A stretch of 64,000 nt of DNA from Paenibacillus sp. Root52. Its GTDB lineage: Bacteria; Bacillota; Bacilli; Paenibacillales; Paenibacillaceae. Made by a program: the position numbers and the translations under genes. Location: NCBI RefSeq assembly GCF_001426865.1, contig NZ_LMFO01000033.1, positions 62,001 through 126,000 on the forward strand, read 5' to 3'. Below, in pieces: positions 26,162 through 34,472 of the stretch. The notes under the pieces were generated by a model that was given only the letters and a program-made list of their open reading frames with translations, was not told the DNA's origin and made no database searches. Numbering within the stretch: the stretch's first letter is position 1; each line of letters starts with the position of its first letter.

Positions 26162-28030
26162 CTAGAAGTTAGTACGGGTAAACGTGGCATCACTCTTCAC
26201 AGTGGAACTGCTGGATGCATTGATGGCATCGAGTTGCAGTACATAATCATAGTGCCGGATATAATAGCCGGGCTGACTGTAGGATTGCAGTGACACTTCA
26301 CTGCTGTCCGCCCAGCCGGGGCTACTTAGAAACGTCGCATCTCCCTTATAGACTGCGGTATTCGTATAAGCTTCAAGCACAATTTTGTTGCTGGCATTAC
26401 GCTTTAAGAAGAAGCCAGGGAAGTTGACGGACTCCAGCGAGATTCCTGTGGAGCTAGCAAGGCCAGGTACAACACGGAACTGGGAGTCCAGTACCGGTGA
26501 GACGTTGGCATCCACACGAGCTGTATAATTCGCATGACGGATATATCGATCCGGATAGTTGTGTGAACTGAACCGGCTGTACCCGGTGGTTTCAGGGGTA
26601 GCAGGTCCCAACATTTTGACCTCGTGTAAGGTTGGCGTATACCAGTTGCCAGGATTGTTCCATAAGACGGCATTCACCATATTAATTCGTACATAACGAG
26701 CAGTGAAATGCACCGCATCAGTCGTGAAACCATAGGTCAGGTTGTTGGTGCGATCTAGTGAAGCATAATTAATACCATCGTTACTGATCTCGATTTTATA
26801 TTTGTAATACCCTTCAGAGCCTTTATACATAAACCAAGACGTGTCGATCTCCGTGATGGTCTTCGGAGCGCCGAAATCCACCTGCCACCACGCCGGCCAA
26901 CTGTTGGATGAAGCTACCCATGAAGTCTGGTAGTTACCGTCATTGACGTTGGATGCAGATGAACCGGAGGCTGTCGAGATGGCAGTAGCCGTTTTGCCTT
27001 GAGCATGATTGACCAGAGCGGGTGGGGTTACTGTGCCTGTAGCTGCATCAATGTTCCATGTGGTGTACCACTCCAGCGATGCCGTTCCGTTCGAATCATT
27101 CAAGGTTAGCGGCAGCCAGATATGCTTGTGTTCTCCGAGGTTCATTGGATTCCAGCGGTCTCCCATATAGATATACGATGTTGTACTGCTGCCTGTGATC
27201 GTAGCGATATCATGGATCTGCGAGCCGAAGGCCGATGGATTGCCATATGGTGTAAGGGAAGTCCATGGCCCTGTCATAGACGTCGCAGTGGCGTACGCTC
27301 CTTGATTCGGATACCAGCCCGCGGCTTGGGAGGTGAAGAGGTAATAGCGGTTTCCTTTTTTCACAACGGCAGGTGCCTCGCGATAGGTATTCTCGAATAG
27401 CCAGCCTTCGAAGGATTGAATTCCGGTGTAGCTTGCATTCATTTTGAAAATGGCCACCGTATCATTAGCTCCGCCATTCTTACGGGAAGCAGTAACCAGA
27501 TAACCTGTGCCATCCGTATCTACGAATACGGTCATGTCACGGGATTCATAATCGAGTGGACGGAAGCTGCCCTCATACGAAAATTTGCCATTCGGTGTAT
27601 TGCTTGTCGCTACCGCTACACGCCCAAGGTTGTAATCCGTCCCGTTCTCATAATGTGCCCATAGCACATATTGGGAGGTGGCGGCGTTATAGATGACTTT
27701 GGGACGTTCGATTTTGCTGGATGCCAGTTCCGTTGCAGAATCCTTCGTCAGGATCGCATTGCTAAATGTCCAATTCTTCAGATCCGTGGAGGTGTAGACG
27801 TTAACACTGTCGAATCTGCCGCCTACTGCATGTTCACCATACAGATAATACGTCGAGCCTACCTGCAGAATGTTGCCGCTGTTGGCATGGATGGGATTGC
27901 CCGCCGTATCCAGCCAGTCGGTTCCGTTGGTTATCGTGACACTTGCTGCGCTTGTTCGTTCTGGATGAAGACCAAACAGGGTGAACGTGAGTGCTAAGAC
28001 TAGACACCAGACAGCTTGCCTTTTACCCAT
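26162..28030 (-). CDS. Secreted GH43-type glycosidase with CBM32-like and AbfB (CBM42-like) domains
   Basis: 622 residues. Signal peptide 1 to about 29 (ends TSAA). A five-bladed propeller GH43 domain (about 35-325) opens with LDTAGNPIHANSGNILQVGS and carries YEYGEH-type YYLYGEHAVG, ESRDMTVFVDTDG and ENTYREAPAVVKKGNRYYLF (the Glu in REAP is the likely acid). A discoidin/F5_F8 domain (about 345-475; SSNVNDGNYQTSW replaced by ASNVNDGNYQTSWVASSN) and a C-terminal AbfB domain (about 485-620; YPDRYIRHANY, FPGFFLKRN) follow. It likely releases arabinose or galactose side chains from plant polysaccharide. ATG 28030 follows GGGAGG. A cre-like site is just upstream. Confidence 0.85.
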   Translation of the reverse strand: MGKRQAVWCLVLALTFTLFGLHPERTSAASVTITNGTDWLDTAGNPIHANSGNILQVGSTYYLYGEHAVGGRFDSVNVYTSTDLKNWTFSNAILTKDSATELASSKIERPKVIYNAATSQYVLWAHYENGTDYNLGRVAVATSNTPNGKFSYEGSFRPLDYESRDMTVFVDTDGTGYLVTASRKNGGANDTVAIFKMNASYTGIQSFEGWLFENTYREAPAVVKKGNRYYLFTSQAAGWYPNQGAYATATSMTGPWTSLTPYGNPSAFGSQIHDIATITGSSTTSYIYMGDRWNPMNLGEHKHIWLPLTLNDSNGTASLEWYTTWNIDAATGTVTPPALVNHAQGKTATAISTASGSSASNVNDGNYQTSWVASSNSWPAWWQVDFGAPKTITEIDTSWFMYKGSEGYYKYKIEISNDGINYASLDRTNNLTYGFTTDAVHFTARYVRINMVNAVLWNNPGNWYTPTLHEVKMLGPATPETTGYSRFSSHNYPDRYIRHANYTARVDANVSPVLDSQFRVVPGLASSTGISLESVNFPGFFLKRNASNKIVLEAYTNTAVYKGDATFLSSPGWADSSEVSLQSYSQPGYYIRHYDYVLQLDAINASSSSTVKSDATFTRTNF

Positions 28031-28060
28031 TACATACACCTCCCGATAGAATGAAGATCA

Positions 28061-28076
28061 ATATAGCGCTTTCAAT
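28061..28076 (-). promoter_or_regulatory. cre-like CcpA site upstream of GH43
   Basis: On the minus strand TTGAAAGCGCTATAT matches the cre consensus (WTGNAANCGNWNNCWW) except for one position near its end. It is about 30 bases before the GH43 start, so carbon catabolite repression is likely. The rest of 28077-28316 shows no gene. Confidence 0.5.
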
Positions 28077-28316
28077 TATATTCTAGTTGGGCTACACTCG
28101 ATGACAAGTGAACAATACATCCATTGATGAACAAAGCGACATTTTATCTTGAACAAGCAGGAAGAGCGGGCATGGACTGAAGATGATGTCCAATGGCAAA
28201 GATAGCGGCATTGTACTACAATAATGCAAACTAAACTCGATTTAACGGAGACGGGTACATATAACACTGCATCACCAGCTATATAACGCAACACGATATC
28301 ACCATTACATGATAAT

Positions 28317-28352
28317 AGGGATAGCAGGCTTGGTAACAAGCTCGCTATCCCT
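28317..28352 (-). terminator. Hairpin after the DEAD-box gene
   Basis: AGGGATAGC/GCTATCCCT with an inner AGCTTG/CAAGC stem, about 36 bases beyond the helicase stop; T-tract poor. Confidence 0.55.
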
Positions 28353-28387
28353 ACGTCATTGTGTATTTATTTTAGACAGAGAATGAA

Positions 28388-29833
28388 TTACTTATTGCCC
28401 TTACGAACCTTGAGCTGCATCTTTTTGATCGTTGTATTTTGCATCATTTCAAGCACAATTGGCCCTTTGCCGTTCAGAATTTCCACATCTGTTACGTTAT
28501 CCTGAATGGTAATGATGCCAATATCGTCTGCGCCCACGCCTTCAAGCTTGGCGATGGTTCCAACGAAGTCAACAGCACGAAGTTTCTTCTTCTTGCCCCC
28601 ATTGAAGTTCAGCTTCATAATCTGCTGATTCAATTGTTCGCGCTTGTCCTTTTTGCGCTCAGGTACAATCTTAAGCCGCTTCTCGAACTCTTCTCTGCGG
28701 CGATCTACAGCATCTTCAGAAGGAGTTTTAATCACCGGGATCTCGAATCCGATGTAGGATTCAATCTCAGCAAGACGTCTGCCATCCTTCGGCGTGATGA
28801 AGGTAAAGGCTTTACCCGTCTGACCTGCACGCCCAGTACGGCCTGTACGGTGAACATAGCTTTCCTTTTCGAGCGGAATATCGTAGTTGATTACATGTGT
28901 GATATTGGTAATGTCGATACCCCGAGCAGCTACATCCGTCGCAACTAAATAACGGAATTGTCCACGTCGGAAGGCATTCATGACTTCAATCCGCTCGTCC
29001 TGCTCCATGCCGCCATGGATGCGATCTGCTGGATAGTCGAGGTCAGCCATCACGCGGAACAGCTTGTCTACATTCTCCTGCGTGCGGCAGAATACGATAC
29101 AGCTATCCGGATTTTCCACAATGAACAAGTCTTGCAGTAGCGCAGTTTTGTTCACTTCAGAAGTATGAATAACCGCATGTTCAATCGTGGCTGTTGTCAG
29201 TCCGCTTGCCTTGATCTCAATCTCCACCGGGTTGTTCATGTATTTACGGGATAGATTGGCTACATCTTCTGGGAAGGTCGCGGAGAAGAGCATTGTTACA
29301 CGCTCCTGAGGCAATGCCTGAATAATAGCACCCACCGTCTCAATGAAGCCCATATTCAGCATCTCATCGGCTTCATCAATGACCAGATAAGCGATTCGAT
29401 CCAGTGGCAGTGTTCCGCGTTCGATATGATCCAACACCCGACCAGGCGTACCTACAGCGACATGAGTTCTTTGTTTTAACTCAGCCTTCTGGACATGAAA
29501 AGGCGATTGTCCGTATAGTGCGGTTGCCTTGATGCGTTTGAAACGGCCGATATTGGTGATGTCTTCGGTAACCTGCAATGCCAGCTCGCGGGTAGGGGTA
29601 AGAATCAACGCTTGCGGTTTATTCTCGTTCCAATCTACCTGTTCACAGAGCGGGATGCCGTATGCAGCCGTTTTACCACTACCTGTCTGTGATTTAACGA
29701 CCAGATCTTTATTCTCTAGGGCGACTGGAATGACTTTGGACTGAACCTCAGTTGCTGTCTCATAGCCCAGACTGTCCAGTGCTCGTACAATTTCTTCTCC
29801 AAGCTGAAACTCACTAAATTGTTGCTTGCTCAT
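28388..29833 (-). CDS. dbpA: DbpA-type ATP-dependent RNA helicase
   Basis: 481 residues. DEAD-box core: Q motif, AQTGSGKT-like SQTGSGKTAA (motif I), PTRELALQ (Ia), TPGR (Ib), DEAD (II), SAT (III), and in domain 2 VFCRTQ, ATDVAARGID (V) and HRTGRTGRAG (VI). The C-terminal part (about 405-481; LNFNGGKKKKLRAVDFVG, IGIITIQDN) is the DbpA/YxiN RNA-binding domain that recognises 23S rRNA hairpin 92, so it acts in 50S subunit maturation. ATG 29833 is preceded by AGAGG; an ATG at 29851 lies before that site. A TATAAT (about 29907-29912 region, minus strand) is a candidate -10. Confidence 0.93.
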   Translation of the reverse strand: MSKQQFSEFQLGEEIVRALDSLGYETATEVQSKVIPVALENKDLVVKSQTGSGKTAAYGIPLCEQVDWNENKPQALILTPTRELALQVTEDITNIGRFKRIKATALYGQSPFHVQKAELKQRTHVAVGTPGRVLDHIERGTLPLDRIAYLVIDEADEMLNMGFIETVGAIIQALPQERVTMLFSATFPEDVANLSRKYMNNPVEIEIKASGLTTATIEHAVIHTSEVNKTALLQDLFIVENPDSCIVFCRTQENVDKLFRVMADLDYPADRIHGGMEQDERIEVMNAFRRGQFRYLVATDVAARGIDITNITHVINYDIPLEKESYVHRTGRTGRAGQTGKAFTFITPKDGRRLAEIESYIGFEIPVIKTPSEDAVDRRREEFEKRLKIVPERKKDKREQLNQQIMKLNFNGGKKKKLRAVDFVGTIAKLEGVGADDIGIITIQDNVTDVEILNGKGPIVLEMMQNTTIKKMQLKVRKGNK

Positions 29834-29978
29834 TATTAACCTCTTTTGCATTAGTTTTGAATACTACATATTAGCATTACACCGTACTATTTGCGTATAC
29901 CTTCTTATTATACTCGATATGTTGGAGCGTTAACGGAATATTTGATGTAATTCAGATGTAATCGTTAAAAATTAAACG

Positions 29979-30014
29979 AAAGGAGATCCCCTGCTCAAGC
30001 AGAGGATCTCCTTT
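29979..30014. terminator. Strong hairpin between divergent genes
   Basis: AAAGGAGATCC/GGATCTCCTTT with inner CTGCT/AGCAG gives a long near-perfect stem. On the minus strand it is followed by TTTCGTTTAATTTTT. It lies upstream of both the helicase (minus) and the Sm-like gene (plus), so it does not terminate either; it may end an unseen transcript or insulate the two promoters. Confidence 0.55.
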
Positions 30015-30147
30015 GATTTATTAGATACTGTCTCTAGTGGAGTGTGACCAATACTATTAAATCCACTCCTCCCTAGCAACTCTGCACAGGAAAGATAGAG
30101 TTATAGAGAATACTATGAAACTATAAAACAGAAGGAGGATGATTTTA

Positions 30148-30363
30148 ATGGGATACAACAACGGGAATTCGTACAACAACTATGCTATCGTATCAATTAT
30201 TAAACAACTGGGATTGGGTGCTAATATTAGAGTTCACTTTCAAGGGCAAACGCATACCGGAAAATATGCCGGACTGAACAATGGAGTGCTTATTCTTAAT
30301 AGATCGAATAATGAGACTGCTTATTTCCCAGTCAATCAAATTACAGCAATAGACGTTATCTAA
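30148..30363 (+). CDS. Small Sm-like protein (copy 1), 71 aa
   Basis: Starts MGYNNGNSYNNY at ATG 30148 (GAAGGAGG 9 bases upstream). The core from about residue 21 (LGANIRVHFQGQT, GKYAGLNNGVLILNR, YFPVNQITAIDVI) has the strand-turn pattern of Sm/Lsm-like or DUF2642-like small beta barrels. The protein at 30418-30624 on the opposite strand is clearly its paralogue. Function unknown; related small proteins in spore formers are often sporulation or coat associated. Confidence 0.65.
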   Translation: MGYNNGNSYNNYAIVSIIKQLGLGANIRVHFQGQTHTGKYAGLNNGVLILNRSNNETAYFPVNQITAIDVI

Positions 30364-30407
30364 AGAAGACAAGACAAGAAGAACGCATGAAAGAGAAGCA
30401 AAAAGAA

Positions 30408-30439
30408 GAAGCGGAAACTAGATTTTCCGCTTCTTTTTT
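30408..30439. terminator. Bidirectional terminator inside a coding end
   Basis: GAAGCGGAAA/TTTCCGCTTC stem followed by six T on the plus strand and, on the minus strand, by CTTCTTTTTGCTTC. The hairpin overlaps the last codons of the minus-strand Sm-like gene, so its basic tail PRKKKRKI is written in terminator sequence. Confidence 0.85.
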
Positions 30440-30624
30440 CTTGGGAATATGACCTGCACAGCAGAAATCATGCGGGGATGGATATAGACAAGCGAATCAC
30501 TCTTATTGATCACGACTGAATCAAAGGCAAAGCCAGCATAGATTCCCTCAATAGACTTGGAATTTAGATATATTCGTACATGAGCTCCTAATTTGCATCT
30601 TTGCAATATATACACACTAAACAT
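30418..30624 (-). CDS. Small Sm-like protein (copy 2), 68 aa
   Basis: Paralogue of the 30148 gene: LGAHVRIYLNSKS, EGIYAGFAFDSVVINKSD, IHPRMISAVQVIF align position by position with LGANIRVHFQGQT, GKYAGLNNGVLILNR, FPVNQITAIDVI. It adds a lysine/arginine-rich C-terminus. ATG 30624 has GGGAGG about 9 bases upstream. The two genes are convergent and share a terminator. Confidence 0.65.
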   Translation of the reverse strand: MFSVYILQRCKLGAHVRIYLNSKSIEGIYAGFAFDSVVINKSDSLVYIHPRMISAVQVIFPRKKKRKI

Positions 30625-30793
30625 CGTAGTAGTCCTCCCATCGTCTTTATCGATAGGATATGCTAAAAAGATAGGTTTGCGTGGATGCTTGCTGAGATTT
30701 TAGCTTTCTAGCACATTGAGTCTTGTGGGAGGATAGAGCGTTCCTCGTTGCCTATTCAGCATGAATATATAATAGATTGCGCAGTTTTTTTGA

Positions 30794-33094
30794 TTACTTC
30801 AACATACTTACATATTTACCGTATACATAGACAACGCGACCATCCAATTTCACTTTCAGCCAGCCATACTTCTCTGTGCTAATTACCTCAAGAATGGTTC
30901 CTTTAGGTACAGCCGTGACGATCTTGGCTTGGGATGAAGCACCAGCGCGAACATTCAGGTAAGCTGCGGTTACTTTGGCTTGTTTAACCTTGTTGTCTTT
31001 TACCGTATCAGGCTTCGTTGAGCCTGGTGTAGTAGCAGGTTTGCCTGGTTTAGCTGGTTCTGGTGTTGGCTTCGGTTTAGCTGGTGTGACAGGCTTCTCC
31101 GGTGCAGGTGTAGGTGTACCCTCACCGTTTCCAGCCGCTGCTTTACGAGCTGCGTTCAACTTCTGATAGAACTCACCTTTGGTTGATATGCCCGAGAATT
31201 GTGCTGTATCTACGTTTGCTTTGGCAGATAGGGCATCAATCTCTTCTTGCGTCACAGCATCCAGAATGTTAATGGAGGCAATGTTGGTGTATTTTCCATC
31301 TTCTGTGTTAGGCACAGACATTACGCCCTCATTGATAAGCTCTACAACATCTGCACGGGCTGGTGCAGTGAGGTCAACGCCAGTGATTGTCCAGTTGTGC
31401 TGAATCTTCGGTTCATAAACACCGTTCATGACATCTTTCAGGTAGGCAATAGACAGGTTGCGAATGGTACCTTGAATCTCGCCGAATGCCGAAGCATCCT
31501 TGGAGGACCAGAGTTGCTTGAACGTACGGCCTTCCAGTGCGCCGCCCTTCGCAATTAACGCTTCCATCCGGTAAGCATTCATACCGAGTTTAAGCGTATC
31601 TTGTTCTTTTACTGCTTCACCATTGCTGTATTTGAGGTTCGTAATTCGGCTACCGTATGGCTTGGTGAGATCAATCTCATAGGTTACGCCGCCGAAGAAA
31701 TCATTCGTACTGTACTTGGAAGCACGGCGCTTCGGATCAAAGCTAATCGTTACATCTCCTGGGCGTGTCGAGTTAAAGTATCCTACAGACCACTCCATGT
31801 AATCCTTCAGGTCACGTCCCGTGACTTCATATACAGTGACTTCACCGAAGGTATATTGATAGTTGAAGGCGATGTCTTTTTTCTTGATCGGGCCAATATC
31901 TAGCTTGGCTTTGTCGTTATCAATCTGGTGTGCAACCACATCGGCATCGCTGTAATGGATCATGACTTCGGTGAAGAAGTCGGATAAAGGGGTCTCCTGA
32001 ACCTGCACAGCAGGAATGCCTTTGATCTCATCGGCAGGTACCAGGTTAGTTCCTTTTAATTCAGCAACCTCGATGTTAGCATCTGCACGAGCGAACTCGT
32101 GGAACGGGTGCAATGTCTCTTCAAGCCCTGCATCAGATACCTCGTAGGTACCATCTGCTGCTTTTACAGCGAGAGCCTGAGCTTCTTTACTTTTCAAGAC
32201 AACGTTGTCGCCGTCTTTCTCAAAGGTTAGGTCGATTCGTGAGATGTGTGATCCGTATTTGTTCGGTTCGGAGATCAATACGCCGTTTACCGTTTGCGAT
32301 TCAATTAGAGTATGCATGTGTCCAGCAAAAATAGCCGCCAGCTCAGGGTTCGCATTTGCGATGTCGGTTACTCCGGTTCCCGGATTGCCGTTCTCGTTGT
32401 CGAGACCCATATGCATAAGTCCAACCATGACATCTACTTTGCCTTTAAGCTCAGCAATGGCTTTTTTGGTCTCTTCGACAGGATCTTTAACAATAATGCC
32501 ATCTAAGTGATCGGTGCCTTTCTCAAACTCAGTAATCATCGGTGTGTTCATTCCAATGACACCGACTTTAATGCCATCTTTCTCAATAATCGTATAAGCA
32601 GGCATGTAGCGGTCGCCGTTTTCTTTGAAAATGTTACCTACGAGAGGTTGTCCGTTGAATTGGGAAGAAATCTTCTCCAACACATCCAGACCAAAGTTAA
32701 ACTCATGGTTACCCATGACCCATGCGTCATATTTCATCTCGTTCATTGCGACCATCATGGGAGATTGCGGTTGATCATTGAATAGCTCAGCAGAGTTATC
32801 CTGAATCATATCTCCTGCATCTAGCAGAATCGTGTTAGGATTCTCAGCACGAACTTTTTTAACGATGGTATAGAGCTGTGTCATGCTTCCCGTTGGGTTT
32901 GGACCGTCGAGAGCGTAGTCCCATGGCATAAAACGCCCATGAATATCGGATGTGCCGAGCAACGTAATTTTAGTTTCTTTTGCTGATTCGGCTGCTTCAG
33001 CCGGGGCTGAAGTGAATGGAGCGAACAAAATGGAGGTACATAAGAGGAATGATAAAGACCATCCGGCGAAACCTTTCGTTGAAAATTTGCGCAT
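30794..33094 (-). CDS. Secreted 2',3'-cyclic-nucleotide phosphodiesterase/5'-nucleotidase family metallophosphatase with SH3 tail
   Basis: 766 residues. Signal peptide 1 to about 34. Calcineurin-like domain (about 40-290) with TSDIHGRF, DAGDMIQDN, MGNHEFNFG and FAGHMHT metal-binding motifs. The 5'-nucleotidase C-terminal domain (about 340-570; PLSDFFTEVMIHYSDADV, FGEVTVYEVTGRDLKDYMEW) holds the nucleotide. A Pro/Lys/Thr-rich linker (about 650-695) leads to a bacterial SH3 domain (about 700-766; AYLNVRAGASSQAKIV). It likely releases nucleosides and phosphate outside the cell while attached to the wall. No SLH or LPXTG is present. Confidence 0.92.
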   Translation of the reverse strand: MRKFSTKGFAGWSLSFLLCTSILFAPFTSAPAEAAESAKETKITLLGTSDIHGRFMPWDYALDGPNPTGSMTQLYTIVKKVRAENPNTILLDAGDMIQDNSAELFNDQPQSPMMVAMNEMKYDAWVMGNHEFNFGLDVLEKISSQFNGQPLVGNIFKENGDRYMPAYTIIEKDGIKVGVIGMNTPMITEFEKGTDHLDGIIVKDPVEETKKAIAELKGKVDVMVGLMHMGLDNENGNPGTGVTDIANANPELAAIFAGHMHTLIESQTVNGVLISEPNKYGSHISRIDLTFEKDGDNVVLKSKEAQALAVKAADGTYEVSDAGLEETLHPFHEFARADANIEVAELKGTNLVPADEIKGIPAVQVQETPLSDFFTEVMIHYSDADVVAHQIDNDKAKLDIGPIKKKDIAFNYQYTFGEVTVYEVTGRDLKDYMEWSVGYFNSTRPGDVTISFDPKRRASKYSTNDFFGGVTYEIDLTKPYGSRITNLKYSNGEAVKEQDTLKLGMNAYRMEALIAKGGALEGRTFKQLWSSKDASAFGEIQGTIRNLSIAYLKDVMNGVYEPKIQHNWTITGVDLTAPARADVVELINEGVMSVPNTEDGKYTNIASINILDAVTQEEIDALSAKANVDTAQFSGISTKGEFYQKLNAARKAAAGNGEGTPTPAPEKPVTPAKPKPTPEPAKPGKPATTPGSTKPDTVKDNKVKQAKVTAAYLNVRAGASSQAKIVTAVPKGTILEVISTEKYGWLKVKLDGRVVYVYGKYVSMLK

Positions 33095-33303
33095 GTTGTA
33101 ATCTCCCTTGTTATCTAGTGTATGTAAAGATATGTGTCATTTTATACTAGATAAACATTAAGGGAATGTAAACCCGTATGTAACAATTATGTTCGATTGG
33201 GATAGGGTGAGCCTGATCACCGATAAGGGGAAAAGATATACTTTTCAAAGTAAATAGTATATTTTGAAGGTATTTTAAACCAAATTTATCCAGTAAGATG
33301 ATT

Positions 33304-33319
33304 TTGTAAGCGCTTAACA
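33304..33319 (+). promoter_or_regulatory. cre-like CcpA site before the xylanase
   Basis: TTGTAAGCGCTTAACA contains the symmetric GTAAGCGCTTAAC core; it matches cre except for one position near the 3' end. It lies 24 bases before the xylanase ATG, in or near the ribosome-binding leader, where CcpA would block transcription. Confidence 0.55.
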
Positions 33320-33342
33320 ATAAATAACCAAGGAGGAAAAAC

Positions 33343-34305
33343 ATGTTTAAATCCAAGTGGTTCAAGACAGTGGGCACGCTCGCATTAGTAGGTGTATTGG
33401 CTACGTCCGTAGCGGTCGGCAGTGTGAGTGCTGGTTTGGCAAAAGGAAGTAAATTTCTTGGAAATATCATTGCAAGCAGCATTCCCTCCAACTTCAGTCC
33501 TTACTGGAATCAGGTGACACCCGAGAACTCCACCAAATGGGGTGCTGTAGAGGGAACCCGCAATTCAATGAACTGGTCTCAGGCAGATATGGCTTATAAC
33601 TATGCGAATAATAATGGCTTCCCATTCAAATTCCATACCCTTGTCTGGGGAAGTCAGGAGCCAGGTTGGGTTAGTGGACTCTCGGCTGCGGATCAGAAAG
33701 CGGAAGTACTCCAATGGATCAAGGCGGCAGGTCAGCGCTATTCCAAAGCTGCTTTTGTTGACGTGGTGAATGAACCGCTGCATGCGAAGCCTTCGTACCG
33801 CAACGCGATTGGTGGGGATGGAGCTACCGGGTGGGATTGGGTGATCTGGTCTTTCGAGCAGGCGAGACAAGCATTCCCTAATTCCAAGTTACTTATCAAC
33901 GAATATGGCATCATTAATGATCCGAACAAAGCAGACCAATATATCCAGATTATCAACCTTCTGAAAAACAGAGGACTGATCGATGGCATCGGTATTCAAG
34001 GACATTATTTCAATATGGATACGGTATCGACTAGTACGATGACAACTGTTCTGAACAAGCTGGCGGCAACAGGGTTGCCAATCTATGTGTCTGAGCTGGA
34101 TATGACGGGTGACGACAACACGCAATTGCAACGCTATCAGCAGAAATTCCCGATCCTCTGGAAGCATTCAGGCGTGAAGGGCATTACACTGTGGGGATAT
34201 AATCAAGGACAGACGTGGGTGAACGGATCTCACTTGGTGAATAGCAACGGTACGGAACGCCCGGCCTTGCAGTGGCTGAGAAACTACCTAGCGAATAACT
34301 CTTAA
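33343..34305 (+). CDS. Secreted endo-1,4-beta-xylanase, GH10
   Basis: 320 residues, a single-domain GH10 without carbohydrate-binding module. Signal peptide 1 to about 30 (ends SVSA). (beta/alpha)8 barrel with NQVTPENSTKWGAVE, FHTLVWGSQEPGW, the acid/base Glu about 144 in VDVVNEPLH, GIGIQGHY and the nucleophile Glu about 251 in IYVSELDMTG; ends ITLWGYNQGQTW. It cleaves xylan outside the cell. Ribosome site AAGGAGG. The cre-like site suggests glucose repression. Confidence 0.93.
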   Translation: MFKSKWFKTVGTLALVGVLATSVAVGSVSAGLAKGSKFLGNIIASSIPSNFSPYWNQVTPENSTKWGAVEGTRNSMNWSQADMAYNYANNNGFPFKFHTLVWGSQEPGWVSGLSAADQKAEVLQWIKAAGQRYSKAAFVDVVNEPLHAKPSYRNAIGGDGATGWDWVIWSFEQARQAFPNSKLLINEYGIINDPNKADQYIQIINLLKNRGLIDGIGIQGHYFNMDTVSTSTMTTVLNKLAATGLPIYVSELDMTGDDNTQLQRYQQKFPILWKHSGVKGITLWGYNQGQTWVNGSHLVNSNGTERPALQWLRNYLANNS

Positions 34306-34328
34306 GCCATCGAAAGGTTACCAATGAA

Positions 34329-34398
34329 GATGAAGGAGCCTTATCTTGATATTACAAGATGAAGGAGCCTTATCTTGATATTACAAGATGAAGGCTCC
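34329..34398. repeat. 29-base tandem duplication of a terminator arm
   Basis: A 29-base unit starting GATGAAGGAGCC occurs exactly at 34329-34357 and 34358-34386, followed by a partial third copy, GATGAAGGCTCC. The second unit pairs with the partial copy (GGAGCCTT...AAGGCTCC, inner ATCTTG/CAAGAT) to form a long hairpin between the convergent xylanase and GH30 genes. Confidence 0.85.
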
Positions 34399-34472
34399 AA
34401 TTCATTTATCCATTTATCTTATCTATATATGAGAAAGTTCAGCGCTTGGTGTGTCAATGATTAACGGTGTTG

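Noticed and set aside
34329..34398. CRISPR-like repeat
   Set aside because: The units abut without spacers, there are only two and a half copies, and they form a terminator hairpin.
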